This document shows positions 8,792-17,444 of a stretch of DNA of 64,000 bases, in pieces. Position 1 is the stretch's first letter. Each line of letters opens with the position of its first letter. Both the position numbers and the translations under genes were made by a program. The stretch is from the NCBI RefSeq assembly GCF_016793485.1, contig NZ_JAEULZ010000002.1, positions 62,001-126,000 on the forward strand, read 5' to 3'. This DNA comes from Mesorhizobium sp. GTDB lineage: Bacteria > Pseudomonadota > Alphaproteobacteria > Rhizobiales > Rhizobiaceae. The notes beneath the pieces were generated by a model that did no database searches, was not told the origin of the DNA, and worked only from the letters and a program-made list of their open reading frames with translations.

Positions 8792-10330
8792 TTGTCCGCA
8801 GACACCACGACCGCCCAAGAAGCGTTGACCTTCGCAGACCTCGGCCTTTCGCCGAAGGTTCTTTCCGCCGTCACCGACGCGGGTTACACCAAGCCGACCC
8901 CCATTCAGGCAGGCGCTATCCCACACTCGCTCCAGGGCAAGGACGTGCTGGGCATCGCACAGACCGGCACCGGCAAGACCGCCGCCTTCGTCCTTCCCAT
9001 GATCACGCGCCTCGAGAAAGGTCGCGCGCGGGCGCGTATGCCTCGTACGCTTATCCTGGAGCCGACGCGTGAGCTCGCCGCGCAGGTGGAGGAGAACTTC
9101 GTCAAGTACGGCAAGAACAACCGCCTGACCGTTGCGCTGCTAATCGGCGGCGTCTCCTTTGACGAGCAGGAAAAGAAGCTTGAGCGCGGCGCGGACGTTC
9201 TGATCGCGACACCCGGCCGTCTCCTCGACCATTTCGAGCGCGGCAAGCTGCTTTTGACCGGCGTCGAAATCCTCGTCATTGACGAAGCCGACCGTATGCT
9301 CGACATGGGCTTCATCCCCGACATCGAGCGCATCTGCAAGCTCATCCCCTTCACGCGGCAGACGTTGTTCTTCTCGGCGACCATGCCGCCGGAAATCACC
9401 AAGCTGACGGAGCAGTTTCTGCATGCGCCGGCCCGCATTGAGGTCGCCCGCGCTGCCACCACCAACAGCAGCATCACGCAGCGGCTGGTGAAATCCGGTT
9501 CGAAGCCCTGGGACAAGCGTGAAACCCTGCGCAACCTGATCCGTTCAGAAGGCGATGCGCTCAAGAACGCGATCATCTTCTGCAATCGCAAGATCGAGGT
9601 CTCCGACCTCTTCAAGTCGCTCCAGAAGCATGAGTTCGACGTCGGCGCGCTCCATGGCGACATGGACCAGCGGGCGCGAATGGCGATGCTCGACAACTTC
9701 CGCTCGGGCCGGCTCAAGCTGCTGGTGGCATCCGACGTCGCGGCGCGCGGTCTCGACATCCCTGATGTCAGCCATGTCTTCAACTTCGACGTGCCGATTC
9801 ACGCCGAGGACTATGTTCACCGCATCGGCCGCACGGGACGCGCCGGCCGTTCCGGCAAGTCCTTTACAGTCGTCACCCGTGGCGACACGAAGCATCTCGA
9901 CGCGATCGAGAAATTGACCGGCCAGACGATCGAATGGCACGACGGCGACCTGTCGACGCTCGCCCCCGTCACCGAGGAAGACGACGCCCCGCGTCGTGGT
10001 CGTGGCGCACCGAAACGCGTGCGTGGCAAGGCCGATGGCGAGCGAAAGCGCGATCACAAGCGCGGACGCAAGGAAGAGGTCGTCGAGGCCAAGCCAGCCG
10101 ACGTGCAAGAATTTAGGGCGGAAGTCGCCGATATCGCCGAAGAGCGTCGCACGCGCAAAGACGCGATCAAATCAGACAACGCAAGCCGCGGCGCTCGTCC
10201 TGGCAACGCCAGCAATCAGTCCAGGCGCGATGACAGGCGGCCCAACCGCTCCAACGACGACCTGAACGACGGCACCGTCGGTTTTGGCGACGACATGCCG
10301 GCCTTCATGAAGATTGAAGTGAAGGTCTGA
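8792..10330 (+). CDS. DEAD-box ATP-dependent RNA helicase (RhlE/DeaD type)
   Basis: Counting from TTG 8792 (512 residues), the Q motif lies at 13-39 (F-A-D-L-G-L ... P-T-P-I-Q). Motif I is A-Q-T-G-T-G-K-T (56-63), then P-T-R-E-L-A (91-96), T-P-G-R (140-143), D-E-A-D (164-167), S-A-T (195-197), A-R-G-L-D-I-P and H-R-I-G-R-T-G-R-A-G-R. The C-terminal ~130 residues are a basic, Arg/Lys-rich disordered tail typical of helicases acting on rRNA or in the degradosome. The start is uncertain: TTG 8696 extends the frame by 32 unconserved residues but lies within the likely promoter, and no ATG is available. A strong terminator follows. Confidence 0.9.
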   Translation: MSADTTTAQEALTFADLGLSPKVLSAVTDAGYTKPTPIQAGAIPHSLQGKDVLGIAQTGTGKTAAFVLPMITRLEKGRARARMPRTLILEPTRELAAQVEENFVKYGKNNRLTVALLIGGVSFDEQEKKLERGADVLIATPGRLLDHFERGKLLLTGVEILVIDEADRMLDMGFIPDIERICKLIPFTRQTLFFSATMPPEITKLTEQFLHAPARIEVARAATTNSSITQRLVKSGSKPWDKRETLRNLIRSEGDALKNAIIFCNRKIEVSDLFKSLQKHEFDVGALHGDMDQRARMAMLDNFRSGRLKLLVASDVAARGLDIPDVSHVFNFDVPIHAEDYVHRIGRTGRAGRSGKSFTVVTRGDTKHLDAIEKLTGQTIEWHDGDLSTLAPVTEEDDAPRRGRGAPKRVRGKADGERKRDHKRGRKEEVVEAKPADVQEFRAEVADIAEERRTRKDAIKSDNASRGARPGNASNQSRRDDRRPNRSNDDLNDGTVGFGDDMPAFMKIEVKV

Positions 10331-10352
10331 TCGACCTCCGGACTTGATGCAT

Positions 10353-10385
10353 AAAAAAAACGGCCCCGCTCGGGGCCGTTTTTCT
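10353..10385. terminator. Bidirectional rho-independent terminator
   Basis: A stem CGGCCCC/GGGGCCG (10361-10367 with 10372-10378) around a GCTC loop, flanked by A8 on the left and T5 on the right. It serves the helicase on the plus strand and the OmpA-like gene on the minus strand. Confidence 0.9.
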
Positions 10386-10402
10386 TTGCGGGCCTTTTTC
10401 GC

Positions 10403-11059
10403 TCAGGTGAGCGGCGAAAGTTGTATCTCGACGCGGCGATTGAGCGCGCGTCCTTCCGCGGTCGAATTCGTGGCGATCGGCCTGTTGGGTCCGAAGCCGG
10501 TCACGGCAAAGCGGCGTGAATCGACCCCCTGCTGCGCAAGATAGTTTGCCACCGAAAGGGCGCGCCTCTCGGAAAGGGCCATGTTGTAGGCGACGCTACC
10601 GGTGGAGTCGGTATGGCCGAAGATGTCGACGACGGTCTGCTGGTATCGGTTGAGGACGATCGCAACCGAGTTCAGCGTCTCGCGGAAGCTCGGCTTGATC
10701 GCGTCTTGGCTAACGTCGAACGTGATGTCGGACGGCATGTTCAGCACGACCTGATCACCGACGCGGGTGACGCTGACGCCAGTACCCTGCAACTGGCGGC
10801 GAAGGTCGGCCTCGTTCCGGTCCATGGTCGCGCCGATCGCGCCGCCGGTGAGCGCACCGACGCCGGCGCCGATCAGCACCGCGTTGCGCTGCGCATTTCT
10901 GCTACCGCCGACCGCCATGCCCGCCAGAGCGCCGAGACCGGCGCCCAAGGCCGCGCCGCCGGCCGTGTTGGACACCTTCTGCTGACCGGTAAAAGGATCG
11001 GTCGAACAGGCGCTCACAAACGCCACGGCCGCCACAACGGCGACAATTTTTTTCATCAT
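10403..11059 (-). CDS. OmpA-family lipoprotein with glycine-zipper segment
   Basis: A 218-residue outer-membrane lipoprotein. The signal peptide ends in the lipobox F-V-S-A-C, with lipidated Cys19 counting from the first Met. Residues ~32-80 are a Gly/Ala-rich glycine-zipper (G-G-A-A-L-G-A-G-L-G-A-L-A-G). The C-terminal ~110 residues are an OmpA-like peptidoglycan-binding domain with I-F-G-H-T-D-S-T-G, N-x-x-L-S-x-x-R-A and N-R-R-V-E-I. It anchors the outer membrane to peptidoglycan (YiaD/Pal-like). GAGAGGGAAC lies just upstream of the start, and an ATG-ATG doublet leaves a one-codon ambiguity. Confidence 0.92.
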   Translation of the reverse strand: MMKKIVAVVAAVAFVSACSTDPFTGQQKVSNTAGGAALGAGLGALAGMAVGGSRNAQRNAVLIGAGVGALTGGAIGATMDRNEADLRRQLQGTGVSVTRVGDQVVLNMPSDITFDVSQDAIKPSFRETLNSVAIVLNRYQQTVVDIFGHTDSTGSVAYNMALSERRALSVANYLAQQGVDSRRFAVTGFGPNRPIATNSTAEGRALNRRVEIQLSPLT

Positions 11060-11259
11060 CGGGTGTTCCCTCTCACACGTCGCGGCGGAATTCCGGCAAT
11101 ACCGCCTTCGTTGGTTCGTTGTACCACCAAATGCGGCAAAAAGCCGACGCTGCGGCCAGTGAAATGTCAGGTCGCGATTCTGCCCAGTCGCCTGGGCTGA
11201 CTGATCGCCCGAAGTCCCAGGCTTGTCAGCGTTTGGGGCTGCCAGCGCCTCGGGGGGAT

Positions 11260-11640
11260 TCAGTATGAGCGCGGCGGAACGAACAGACAGATCGTCCGGG
11301 AATCATCCGCACCTGCGACCGAACACCAGTGATATTCACCGTCGGGCGAATCCTTCAGTCGTGTGTCCGAGTAGGCGACCACCTCTCCCGTACCCTTGAT
11401 GACGTACCCTTCCGGCCTTTCGCTGATCTTCGCCGAAGATACCTCCCGGCAGTCGTAGCCCGAGCAACAGGAGAAGGGATACTTCCATCCCTGCGGTTTG
11501 GCCGATGTGAGCTTGGCCTCGTGCGCGGCGGCCGGTGTGGAGATGCCCGAGGCCACACCGAACATCAGGGCCATGGACAACGTCGAAACAATGCGGAGGA
11601 AGCGCGGTACCGGTTCTGTGGTGCTTGCTTGGTAGGACAT
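11260..11640 (-). CDS. Conserved hypothetical secreted protein with paired cysteines
   Basis: No named function is recognised. The 126-residue product has an N-terminal hydrophobic signal (I-V-S-T-L-S-M-A-L-M-F-G-V) with cleavage likely after P-A-A-A-H. The mature part is about 85 residues with four Cys (C-C-S-G-Y-D-C and one each in H-W-C and T-I-C), Gly-Tyr-rich turns and a C-terminal F-V-P-P. The Cys content fits a disulfide-stabilised periplasmic domain. CAGGAACG precedes ATG 11640. A possible CtrA box lies 231 bases upstream. The gene is monocistronic. Confidence 0.7.
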   Translation of the reverse strand: MSYQASTTEPVPRFLRIVSTLSMALMFGVASGISTPAAAHEAKLTSAKPQGWKYPFSCCSGYDCREVSSAKISERPEGYVIKGTGEVVAYSDTRLKDSPDGEYHWCSVAGADDSRTICLFVPPRSY

Positions 11641-11870
11641 GGCTCGTTCCTGTCAAAACGGGATTGTTCAAGCTTTCGCTTGCCCGTCCAAGGAACGTTG
11701 TCTTCCCATTCGCCGGCTCGTCAGCCGCAGATACGCCGCGTCCGGCCTGAATGCTTGTGGTCCTCCAATACGCACGACCTTGGAGCGATTCCCTCGCTGG
11801 CGCAAGATTTATGCTGCAGTGCACAATGCTGCAGGCGCGCCAACCACTCAAAAATGCTGCGCCCGGACGG

Positions 11871-11885
11871 TTAACGATTGGTTAA
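11871..11885. promoter_or_regulatory. CtrA-type binding site, TTAA-N7-TTAA
   Basis: A perfect TTAA (11871-11874), seven bases, then TTAA (11882-11885), the full consensus of the alphaproteobacterial cell-cycle regulator CtrA. It lies between prfB and the secreted Cys protein gene, and would act on the latter (same minus strand, downstream). Chance occurrence in an AT-richer gap cannot be excluded. Confidence 0.4.
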
Positions 11886-11910
11886 CAGCCTCACAGGTCC
11901 GGTACCCGCC

Positions 11911-13042
11911 CTACTCGATGTCTGCGATCGGCTGACCGACGCCACCCTCGATGCGCTGCGACAACGATGCCTCCATAAAGCCGTCGAGGTCGCCGTCGAG
12001 GACGTCTGACGGGCTGGTGCTTTCGACCCCGGTGCGCAGATCTTTCACAAGCTGGTATGGCTGAAGCACATAGGACCTTATCTGGTGACCCCAGCCGATG
12101 TCCGACTTCGCCGACTCGGTTGCGTTGGCGACGGCCTCGCGCTTCTTCAGTTCTTCCTCATAGAGCCGGGAACGCAGCATCTCCCAGGCCTTCGCCCGGT
12201 TCTTGTGCTGCGACCGCTCCGCCTGGCAGGCGACCGCTATGCCGGTTGCCAGGTGGGTGATGCGAACCGCGGAATCGGTCGTGTTGACGTGCTGTCCGCC
12301 CGAGCCGGACGACCGGTACGTGTCGATGCGGACATCGGACTCGCTGACCTGTATCTCGATCGAGTCATCCACGACCGGATACACCCAGACGCTCGAAAAC
12401 GAGGTATGGCGGCGCGCGTTGCTGTCATAGGGCGAAATGCGCACCAGGCGATGCACGCCGGATTCGGTTTTCAGCCAGCCATAGGCGTTGTGGCCCTTGA
12501 TCAGGAGCGTGGCGGACTTGATGCCGGCTTCTTCGCCGTCATGCATTTCCAGCACTTCCACCTTGAACTTCCGCCGCTCGGCCCAGCGCGTGTACATGCG
12601 CAAGAGCATGTTGGCCCAGTCCTGGCTTTCGGTGCCGCCCGCGCCGGCGTGGATTTCCAGATATGTGTCGTTCCCGTCGGCCTCGCCCGACAGCATCGTC
12701 TCGATCTGGCGTGCGCGCACCTCGCCCGCGAGCGAGCGGATGGCCGCCTCAGCCTCTTCGACCACTGACTGGTCGCCCTCTTCCTCGCCGAGTTCGATGA
12801 GGCCGATATTGTCTTCGAGCGCCTGCGTAACGCCCCGAACGGCCTTGACGCCGTCTTCCAGCGACTGCCGCTCCCGCATCAGTTTCTGGGCTTCCTGCGC
12901 GTCGTTCCACAGAGAGGAATCTTCCGCGCGCATGTTCAGGTAATCAAGTCGCTTCAGCGCCTGATCCCAGTCAAAGATGCCTCCTCAGCAGGCTTATGGC
13001 CTGCTTGATTTCGTCGACGAGCTTTTCGGTTTCCGCGCGCAT
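11911..13042 (-). CDS. prfB: Peptide chain release factor 2, expressed by programmed +1 frameshift
   Basis: RF2 releases peptides at UGA and UAA. The gene is in two frames: codons 1-23 from ATG 13042 (M-R-A-E-T-E-K ... L-L-R-R-H-L), an in-frame TGA at 12971-12973, then the main frame from D-W-D-Q-A-L-K onward. The slip site CTT-TGA-C and an internal Shine-Dalgarno AGGAGG three bases before CTT (12980-12985) are the classic autoregulatory arrangement. The joined product is 376 residues. Motifs in joined numbering are S-P-Y at 203-205 (codon recognition; S-P-F in enteric RF2) and G-G-Q at 248-250 (hydrolysis). An upstream ATG at 13090 would add 16 residues. Confidence 0.96.
12971..12985 (-). 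promoter_or_regulatory. prfB programmed +1 frameshift signal
   Basis: On the minus strand it reads AGGAGG-CAT-CTT-TGA-C. The AGGAGG pairs with 16S rRNA, CTT is the slippery codon and TGA is the stop read by RF2 itself. Low RF2 makes the ribosome pause and slip, so RF2 sets its own level. Confidence 0.95.
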
Positions 13043-13244
13043 GGCTGGATCGGACTTTCCTGTGATGGCCTTTGAATCGGCGCGGACCATAGGCACGCCA
13101 CTCCCATGTGTAAAGCGCCGAAAAAACAGAAATGGGCGAACCGTGAGGTCCGCCCATCCCTGCCGCCTGAGAAGTGATTGACGCCGGCCGCCGAAAGCCC
13201 TGTCGGGCTTCCGAAGCACCAGTGTCGAAAGACGATTGTCGCGG

Positions 13245-15677
13245 TTAGTAGAGCCCGCCGCCGCCGGTCTCGATCGCCCTGCTGGCGGATGGAGACAGGT
13301 CGCCGCCGGTCGTCCCCCCGCCGTCCATTCCGATGACCCAGTAGCTGTCGGCGGGCCCGGTGCCTGGCTTGAACGCCTCCATGATCGTGTCCGCCTCGCC
13401 TTCCTGTGCCCGCATGCCGGTCTTGCGGTTGATGGCGATCAGGGTCATCCCTTCGGGAACCTGGAACTCGACCGGAGGCGTGTCCTTCAACGCCTCAGCC
13501 ATGAACTCCTTGAAGATGGGCGCGGACAGGCCGCCGCCGGTCGTACCCGTGCCCAGCGTCTGCGGCTGGTCGAACCCGACATAGAGGCCCACCACCAGGT
13601 TGGGCGTGAACCCGACGAACCACGCATCCTTGTAATCGTTCGTCGTGCCGGTCTTGCCGGCCATCGGGCGGTTAAGCTCGCGCAACGTTGTGGCCGTGCC
13701 GCGCTGGACCACACCCTCCATCATGGAGGTGATCTGGTATGCGGTCATGGGATCGAGCACCTGATCGGCATTGTCTACAAGTTCAGGCTCGGGCTGGTCG
13801 CTCCACTCCGCCGCGACGCAGCCTTCGCATGCGCGTTCGTCGTGCTTGTAAACGGTCTTGCCGTAGCGGTCCTGGATACGATCGATGAGGGATGGCTTGA
13901 TCTGCAGGCCACCATTGGCCATCACCGAATATGCCGTCACCATGCGCATGACGGTGGTCTCGCCCGAGCCCAGCGCCATCGGCAGATAAGGCGCCAGCTT
14001 GTCGTAGACGCCAAAGCGTTCGGCGTATTCGGCGACGATCTTCATGCCCATGTCGTTCGCCAGGCGCACGGTCATCAGGTTGCGCGAACGCTCGATGCCC
14101 GCCCGCAACGTCGAAGGACCGGCTGGCTTGCCGTCATAGTTTTTCGGGCTCCACGTGGTGTTTCCCGAAGTGATCGTGATCGGCCCGTCCATGATCACGG
14201 AGGCCGGCGTGTATCCGTTGTCGAGTGCGGCCGCGTAGACGATCGGCTTGAACGAAGAGCCCGGCTGGCGCATCGCCTGTGTCGCGCGGTTGAATTCGGA
14301 CTGCGAGAACGAGAACCCGCCGACCATCGCGAGCACGCGGCCCGTATGCGGGTCCATGGCGACAAGGCCGCCGGAAACGGCGGGGACCTGGCGCAACTGG
14401 TATGCGGTGCCTTCCTTCTGCTCGACAAAGACGACATCGCCCGGCTTGAGCACGTCGGCCGGCGATTTGGCGCGAACGCGTTCACCGTTGACCATGTAGC
14501 GCATCGCGAAGCTCATGTCGTCGAGAGCCACGGTGCCCGTTTCGCGTTCGGCTGAAAGGGCGCCAGAAACTTCGCGCCTGGGCTGTAGCCCGATAGACAA
14601 CCCGTTTGCGGAGCTTTCGAGCACCACCGCCAGGCGCCACTCGGGAACGTCTTCCAGCGCCTTCACCTCGCCAAGGGCGACGCCCCAGTCCGAGCCGATA
14701 TCGATGCTCTTCACAGGACCACGGAAGCCTCGCAGCGTGTCGTATTTCACAAGGCCGTTCTGCATCGCCTTGCGGGCAATGCGCTGCATGTTGGGGTCGA
14801 GCGTCGTGCGCACCGACAGGCCGCCCTCATAGAGCGCGTTCTCGCCATAGCGCGAGATGATCTCGCGCCGCACTTCCTCGGTGAAGTATTCGCCTGCGAA
14901 AAGGTAGGAGCCGCTGCGACGTGGTTTTACGCCCAGGGGCTCGGCCTTTGCCCTGTCACCCTCTTCGCGGGAGACGTAACCGTTCTCGACCATCTGGTCG
15001 ATCACCCAGTTGCGCCGCTCGATGGCGCGCTCGGTGTTGCGGAACGGATGATAGTTCGAAGGCCCCTTCGGCAAGGCCGCCAGATAGGCGGCTTCCGAGA
15101 CGGTCAGTTCGTTTACCGACTTGTCGAAATAGGTCAGCGCCGCGCCCGCCACTCCGTAGGCGTTCAGGCCGAAGAAGATTTCGTTCAGATAGAGCTCTAG
15201 GATGCGGTCCTTGGAGAAGGCCTGCTCGATGCGGAACGACAGGATGGCTTCCCGGATCTTGCGCTCGATCGTCTGGTCCTTGGAGAGCAGGAAGTTCTTC
15301 GCCACCTGCTGCGTGATCGTCGAGGCGCCCTGGCGGCCGCCCGTCTGGATATTGTTGACCACAGCGCGGATAAGTCCCTGGATGTCGATGCCGGGGTGCT
15401 TGTAGAAATTCTTGTCCTCGGCCGACAGGAACGCGGCCTTAACGCGGTCGGGAACGGCCTGGATCGGCAGATAGAGACGACGCTGGCGCGCAAATTCGCC
15501 CATCAGCGCTCCATCCGAAGCGTGGACGCGGGTGGTGACCGGCGGCTCGTACTTCGACAGGACCTCGTAGTCCGGCAGATCCTTGGTGATATTGCCTATC
15601 ACGATCCACACGCCCGCCGCGGCCAGCAGAGCGAGTGCCGTCCCTATGCCGAAAAAATAGCCGATAAGTCGAATCAT
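13245..15677 (-). CDS. mrcA: Penicillin-binding protein 1A (class A, bifunctional)
   Basis: This protein polymerises and cross-links peptidoglycan at the inner-membrane outer face. It has 810 residues from ATG 15677, which has GGAGCGGG upstream; an earlier Met lacks this. The membrane anchor is at 7-28. The GT51 glycosyltransferase domain has E-D-K-N-F-Y-K-H-P-G-I-D (catalytic Glu87) and Q-G-A-S-T-I-T-Q-Q. An OB-like insert follows at ~310-430. The transpeptidase domain has S474-S-F-K477, S-R-N (531-533) and K-T-G (675-677). A Cys pair (C-E-G-C, ~617-620) in the C-terminal part may bond. It lies downstream of the amiC-type gene on the same strand, a common alphaproteobacterial order. Confidence 0.95.
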   Translation of the reverse strand: MIRLIGYFFGIGTALALLAAAGVWIVIGNITKDLPDYEVLSKYEPPVTTRVHASDGALMGEFARQRRLYLPIQAVPDRVKAAFLSAEDKNFYKHPGIDIQGLIRAVVNNIQTGGRQGASTITQQVAKNFLLSKDQTIERKIREAILSFRIEQAFSKDRILELYLNEIFFGLNAYGVAGAALTYFDKSVNELTVSEAAYLAALPKGPSNYHPFRNTERAIERRNWVIDQMVENGYVSREEGDRAKAEPLGVKPRRSGSYLFAGEYFTEEVRREIISRYGENALYEGGLSVRTTLDPNMQRIARKAMQNGLVKYDTLRGFRGPVKSIDIGSDWGVALGEVKALEDVPEWRLAVVLESSANGLSIGLQPRREVSGALSAERETGTVALDDMSFAMRYMVNGERVRAKSPADVLKPGDVVFVEQKEGTAYQLRQVPAVSGGLVAMDPHTGRVLAMVGGFSFSQSEFNRATQAMRQPGSSFKPIVYAAALDNGYTPASVIMDGPITITSGNTTWSPKNYDGKPAGPSTLRAGIERSRNLMTVRLANDMGMKIVAEYAERFGVYDKLAPYLPMALGSGETTVMRMVTAYSVMANGGLQIKPSLIDRIQDRYGKTVYKHDERACEGCVAAEWSDQPEPELVDNADQVLDPMTAYQITSMMEGVVQRGTATTLRELNRPMAGKTGTTNDYKDAWFVGFTPNLVVGLYVGFDQPQTLGTGTTGGGLSAPIFKEFMAEALKDTPPVEFQVPEGMTLIAINRKTGMRAQEGEADTIMEAFKPGTGPADSYWVIGMDGGGTTGGDLSPSASRAIETGGGGLY

Positions 15678-15893
15678 ACCCGCTCCAATGCCAGATCGGG
15701 ACACCGTTGCACAACACCAATCACACGCTTCCGGCGCATGGAACGGTCCATCCCGACTTCGCGAAGCCTTGGTCCGCCGATGTGTAGAAATTGCGGCGGC
15801 ATGACATCATTCATTCCATAGCGCGAAAAATAATAGGCGATTTGCGCCCGCGGTGCCACCGGGAGGCCATGCGATGCCGCCCCCGCGGCCATT

Positions 15894-17126
15894 TCAGCCC
15901 CCTGCGCTGTCGGCGGAGGTCGCAAACATCTCAATCGCCTTGGCGATGCTTGCCGCGGCCTTGTCGCGCCACTCCGAACTCATCAACTGCTCCTCGTCCT
16001 TGACGTTGGACAGGTAGCCGAGCTCAAGCAGCACGGAAGGAACGTCGGGCGCCTTCAGCACTCTGAAGCCTGCGAAACGGTGGGGATTGTTGATCATTCC
16101 GATCGTCGGCGCCAACTCGCCGACCAGCGTGCGGGCGAAACGGATTGAAAAACTGTGGGTTTCGCGCTTGATTAGGTCGACCAGGATATCCGCGACCTCC
16201 TTGTTTTCTTCGTCCACCACCATCCCTGCAAGTTGATCCGACAGGTTTTCACGGTCCGCGAGCGCTTGGGACTCCGCATCCGAAGCCTGTTCGGAAACCG
16301 TATAAACCGTCGCTCCCCGGATGCCCTTCACGCGGATCGTGTCGGCGTGAATCGAGATAAAGAGGTCGGCGTCGTGCTGGCGGGCGATTTTGACTCGCTC
16401 GTCGAGCCGCAGAAACTCGTCCTTTTCACGTGTCATGAAGACGTTATAGCGCCCGTCGGCCCTCAGCTTGTCGCGCAACTCGTTCGCGAAGGTCATCGTT
16501 ATGTCCTTCTCGGCCGTGCCGCTCGAGGCGGTTGCGCCCCCGTCCGCTCCGCCGTGGCCGGCGTCGATGACCACTGTGAAGCGCTGTCCCTCGCGTCCCG
16601 TTCGCAGGCCGAGGCGTTCATTCTTGGGCGTCGCCTCCGTGGACCCGGTGGTGGCGGCCTGCACGGCCAGCGCGTCCTCGAAGGCCTTCTGTGATGACGC
16701 TGAGAGGTCGGCAACAAGGCGATAGCCCGGCGCCGTTTCGTTCTGCACGATGTCCAGCCGACCTAAGACAAACGGGCCTTTCAACTCGAGTATCAACCTC
16801 GATGAACCACCGCTGAGGTCACCGTACCGTACATTCGCGACAAGCCCGTTCGCCTTGAGTTCCTTGGGATCGATGGCAAATCGCGTTTTGGGCAGATCGA
16901 TGACGAGCCTGTGGGGGCCGCGCAGCATGAACCAGCGTGGCTCCGGCTCCTCGTCGAAATTCATGATGACGCGGGTATGCGTCGCATCGCCGGCCATCTT
17001 GAAGTCATGCGCATTGAGAGCGACGGCCCGCTCCGGGAAAAGCAGAAGCCCGGCAAGGAAAAGCAATGCGCCAACCGCCGCTAAAATGCCGCCGGAAGTG
17101 CCTTTCCATCCTGCAGTTGGAACCAT
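15894..17126 (-). CDS. amiC: N-acetylmuramoyl-L-alanine amidase with AMIN domain
   Basis: A periplasmic zinc amidase that cuts the glycan-peptide bond at the septum for daughter-cell separation. It has a signal segment at 13-37, an AMIN domain (about 38-145) that targets peptidoglycan or the division site, a variable linker (~146-180) and an Amidase_3 catalytic domain. Zinc ligands are His191 (V-I-D-A-G-H-G-G), Glu206 and His260 (S-I-H-A-D); the catalytic Glu is Glu368 (L-L-E-L-G-Y-L-S-N). AmiA/B/C are kept inactive by an inhibitory helix released by EnvC/NlpD-type activators. mrcA follows 216 bases downstream, so PBP1A and the amidase may be co-expressed. Confidence 0.93.
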   Translation of the reverse strand: MVPTAGWKGTSGGILAAVGALLFLAGLLLFPERAVALNAHDFKMAGDATHTRVIMNFDEEPEPRWFMLRGPHRLVIDLPKTRFAIDPKELKANGLVANVRYGDLSGGSSRLILELKGPFVLGRLDIVQNETAPGYRLVADLSASSQKAFEDALAVQAATTGSTEATPKNERLGLRTGREGQRFTVVIDAGHGGADGGATASSGTAEKDITMTFANELRDKLRADGRYNVFMTREKDEFLRLDERVKIARQHDADLFISIHADTIRVKGIRGATVYTVSEQASDAESQALADRENLSDQLAGMVVDEENKEVADILVDLIKRETHSFSIRFARTLVGELAPTIGMINNPHRFAGFRVLKAPDVPSVLLELGYLSNVKDEEQLMSSEWRDKAAASIAKAIEMFATSADSAGG

Positions 17127-17318
17127 CGTGGCGCCTTCGCTTGTCCATGCGCCGGGAGGCTCGCCCCGGCCACCTCGTTAGGCAATATGTACCGTTAACG
17201 AGTGGTAGCCACATAAGGTTAATCAAGCCTTTCAGGCAGTTAGCCCGAAGAGATCCGGTCTGCCCCCGCATCGCTCCGGCTTTGCCCCGCGGGTCACCGG
17301 TCGTCATCGACTAAGCGG

Positions 17319-17347
17319 TTCGTTTTCCGCGGAATTCCGGCTAGAAT
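17319..17347 (+). promoter_or_regulatory. Putative promoter for the class II DAHP synthase gene
   Basis: TTCGTT (17319-17324) and TAGAAT (17342-17347) are separated by 17 bases; the -10 is good and the -35 weak. This is in the 318-base divergent gap 17127-17444 between amiC and the DAHP synthase gene. I saw no trp-type leader peptide or attenuator there. Confidence 0.35.
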
Positions 17348-17444
17348 AGCGGGCAATGTTTGTGTTAGGAGCCGCGATCCCCATATCGGGAGAGCGAAAA
17401 GCGTCGGCGCGTGGTGATGCCGACTAGGTACTGGAACCAGAACA

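Noticed and set aside
13236-14555. Plus-strand frame of 439 codons within the PBP1A gene
   Set aside because: It is a shadow of the well-supported mrcA gene, with Arg/His-rich composition and no recognisable domain.
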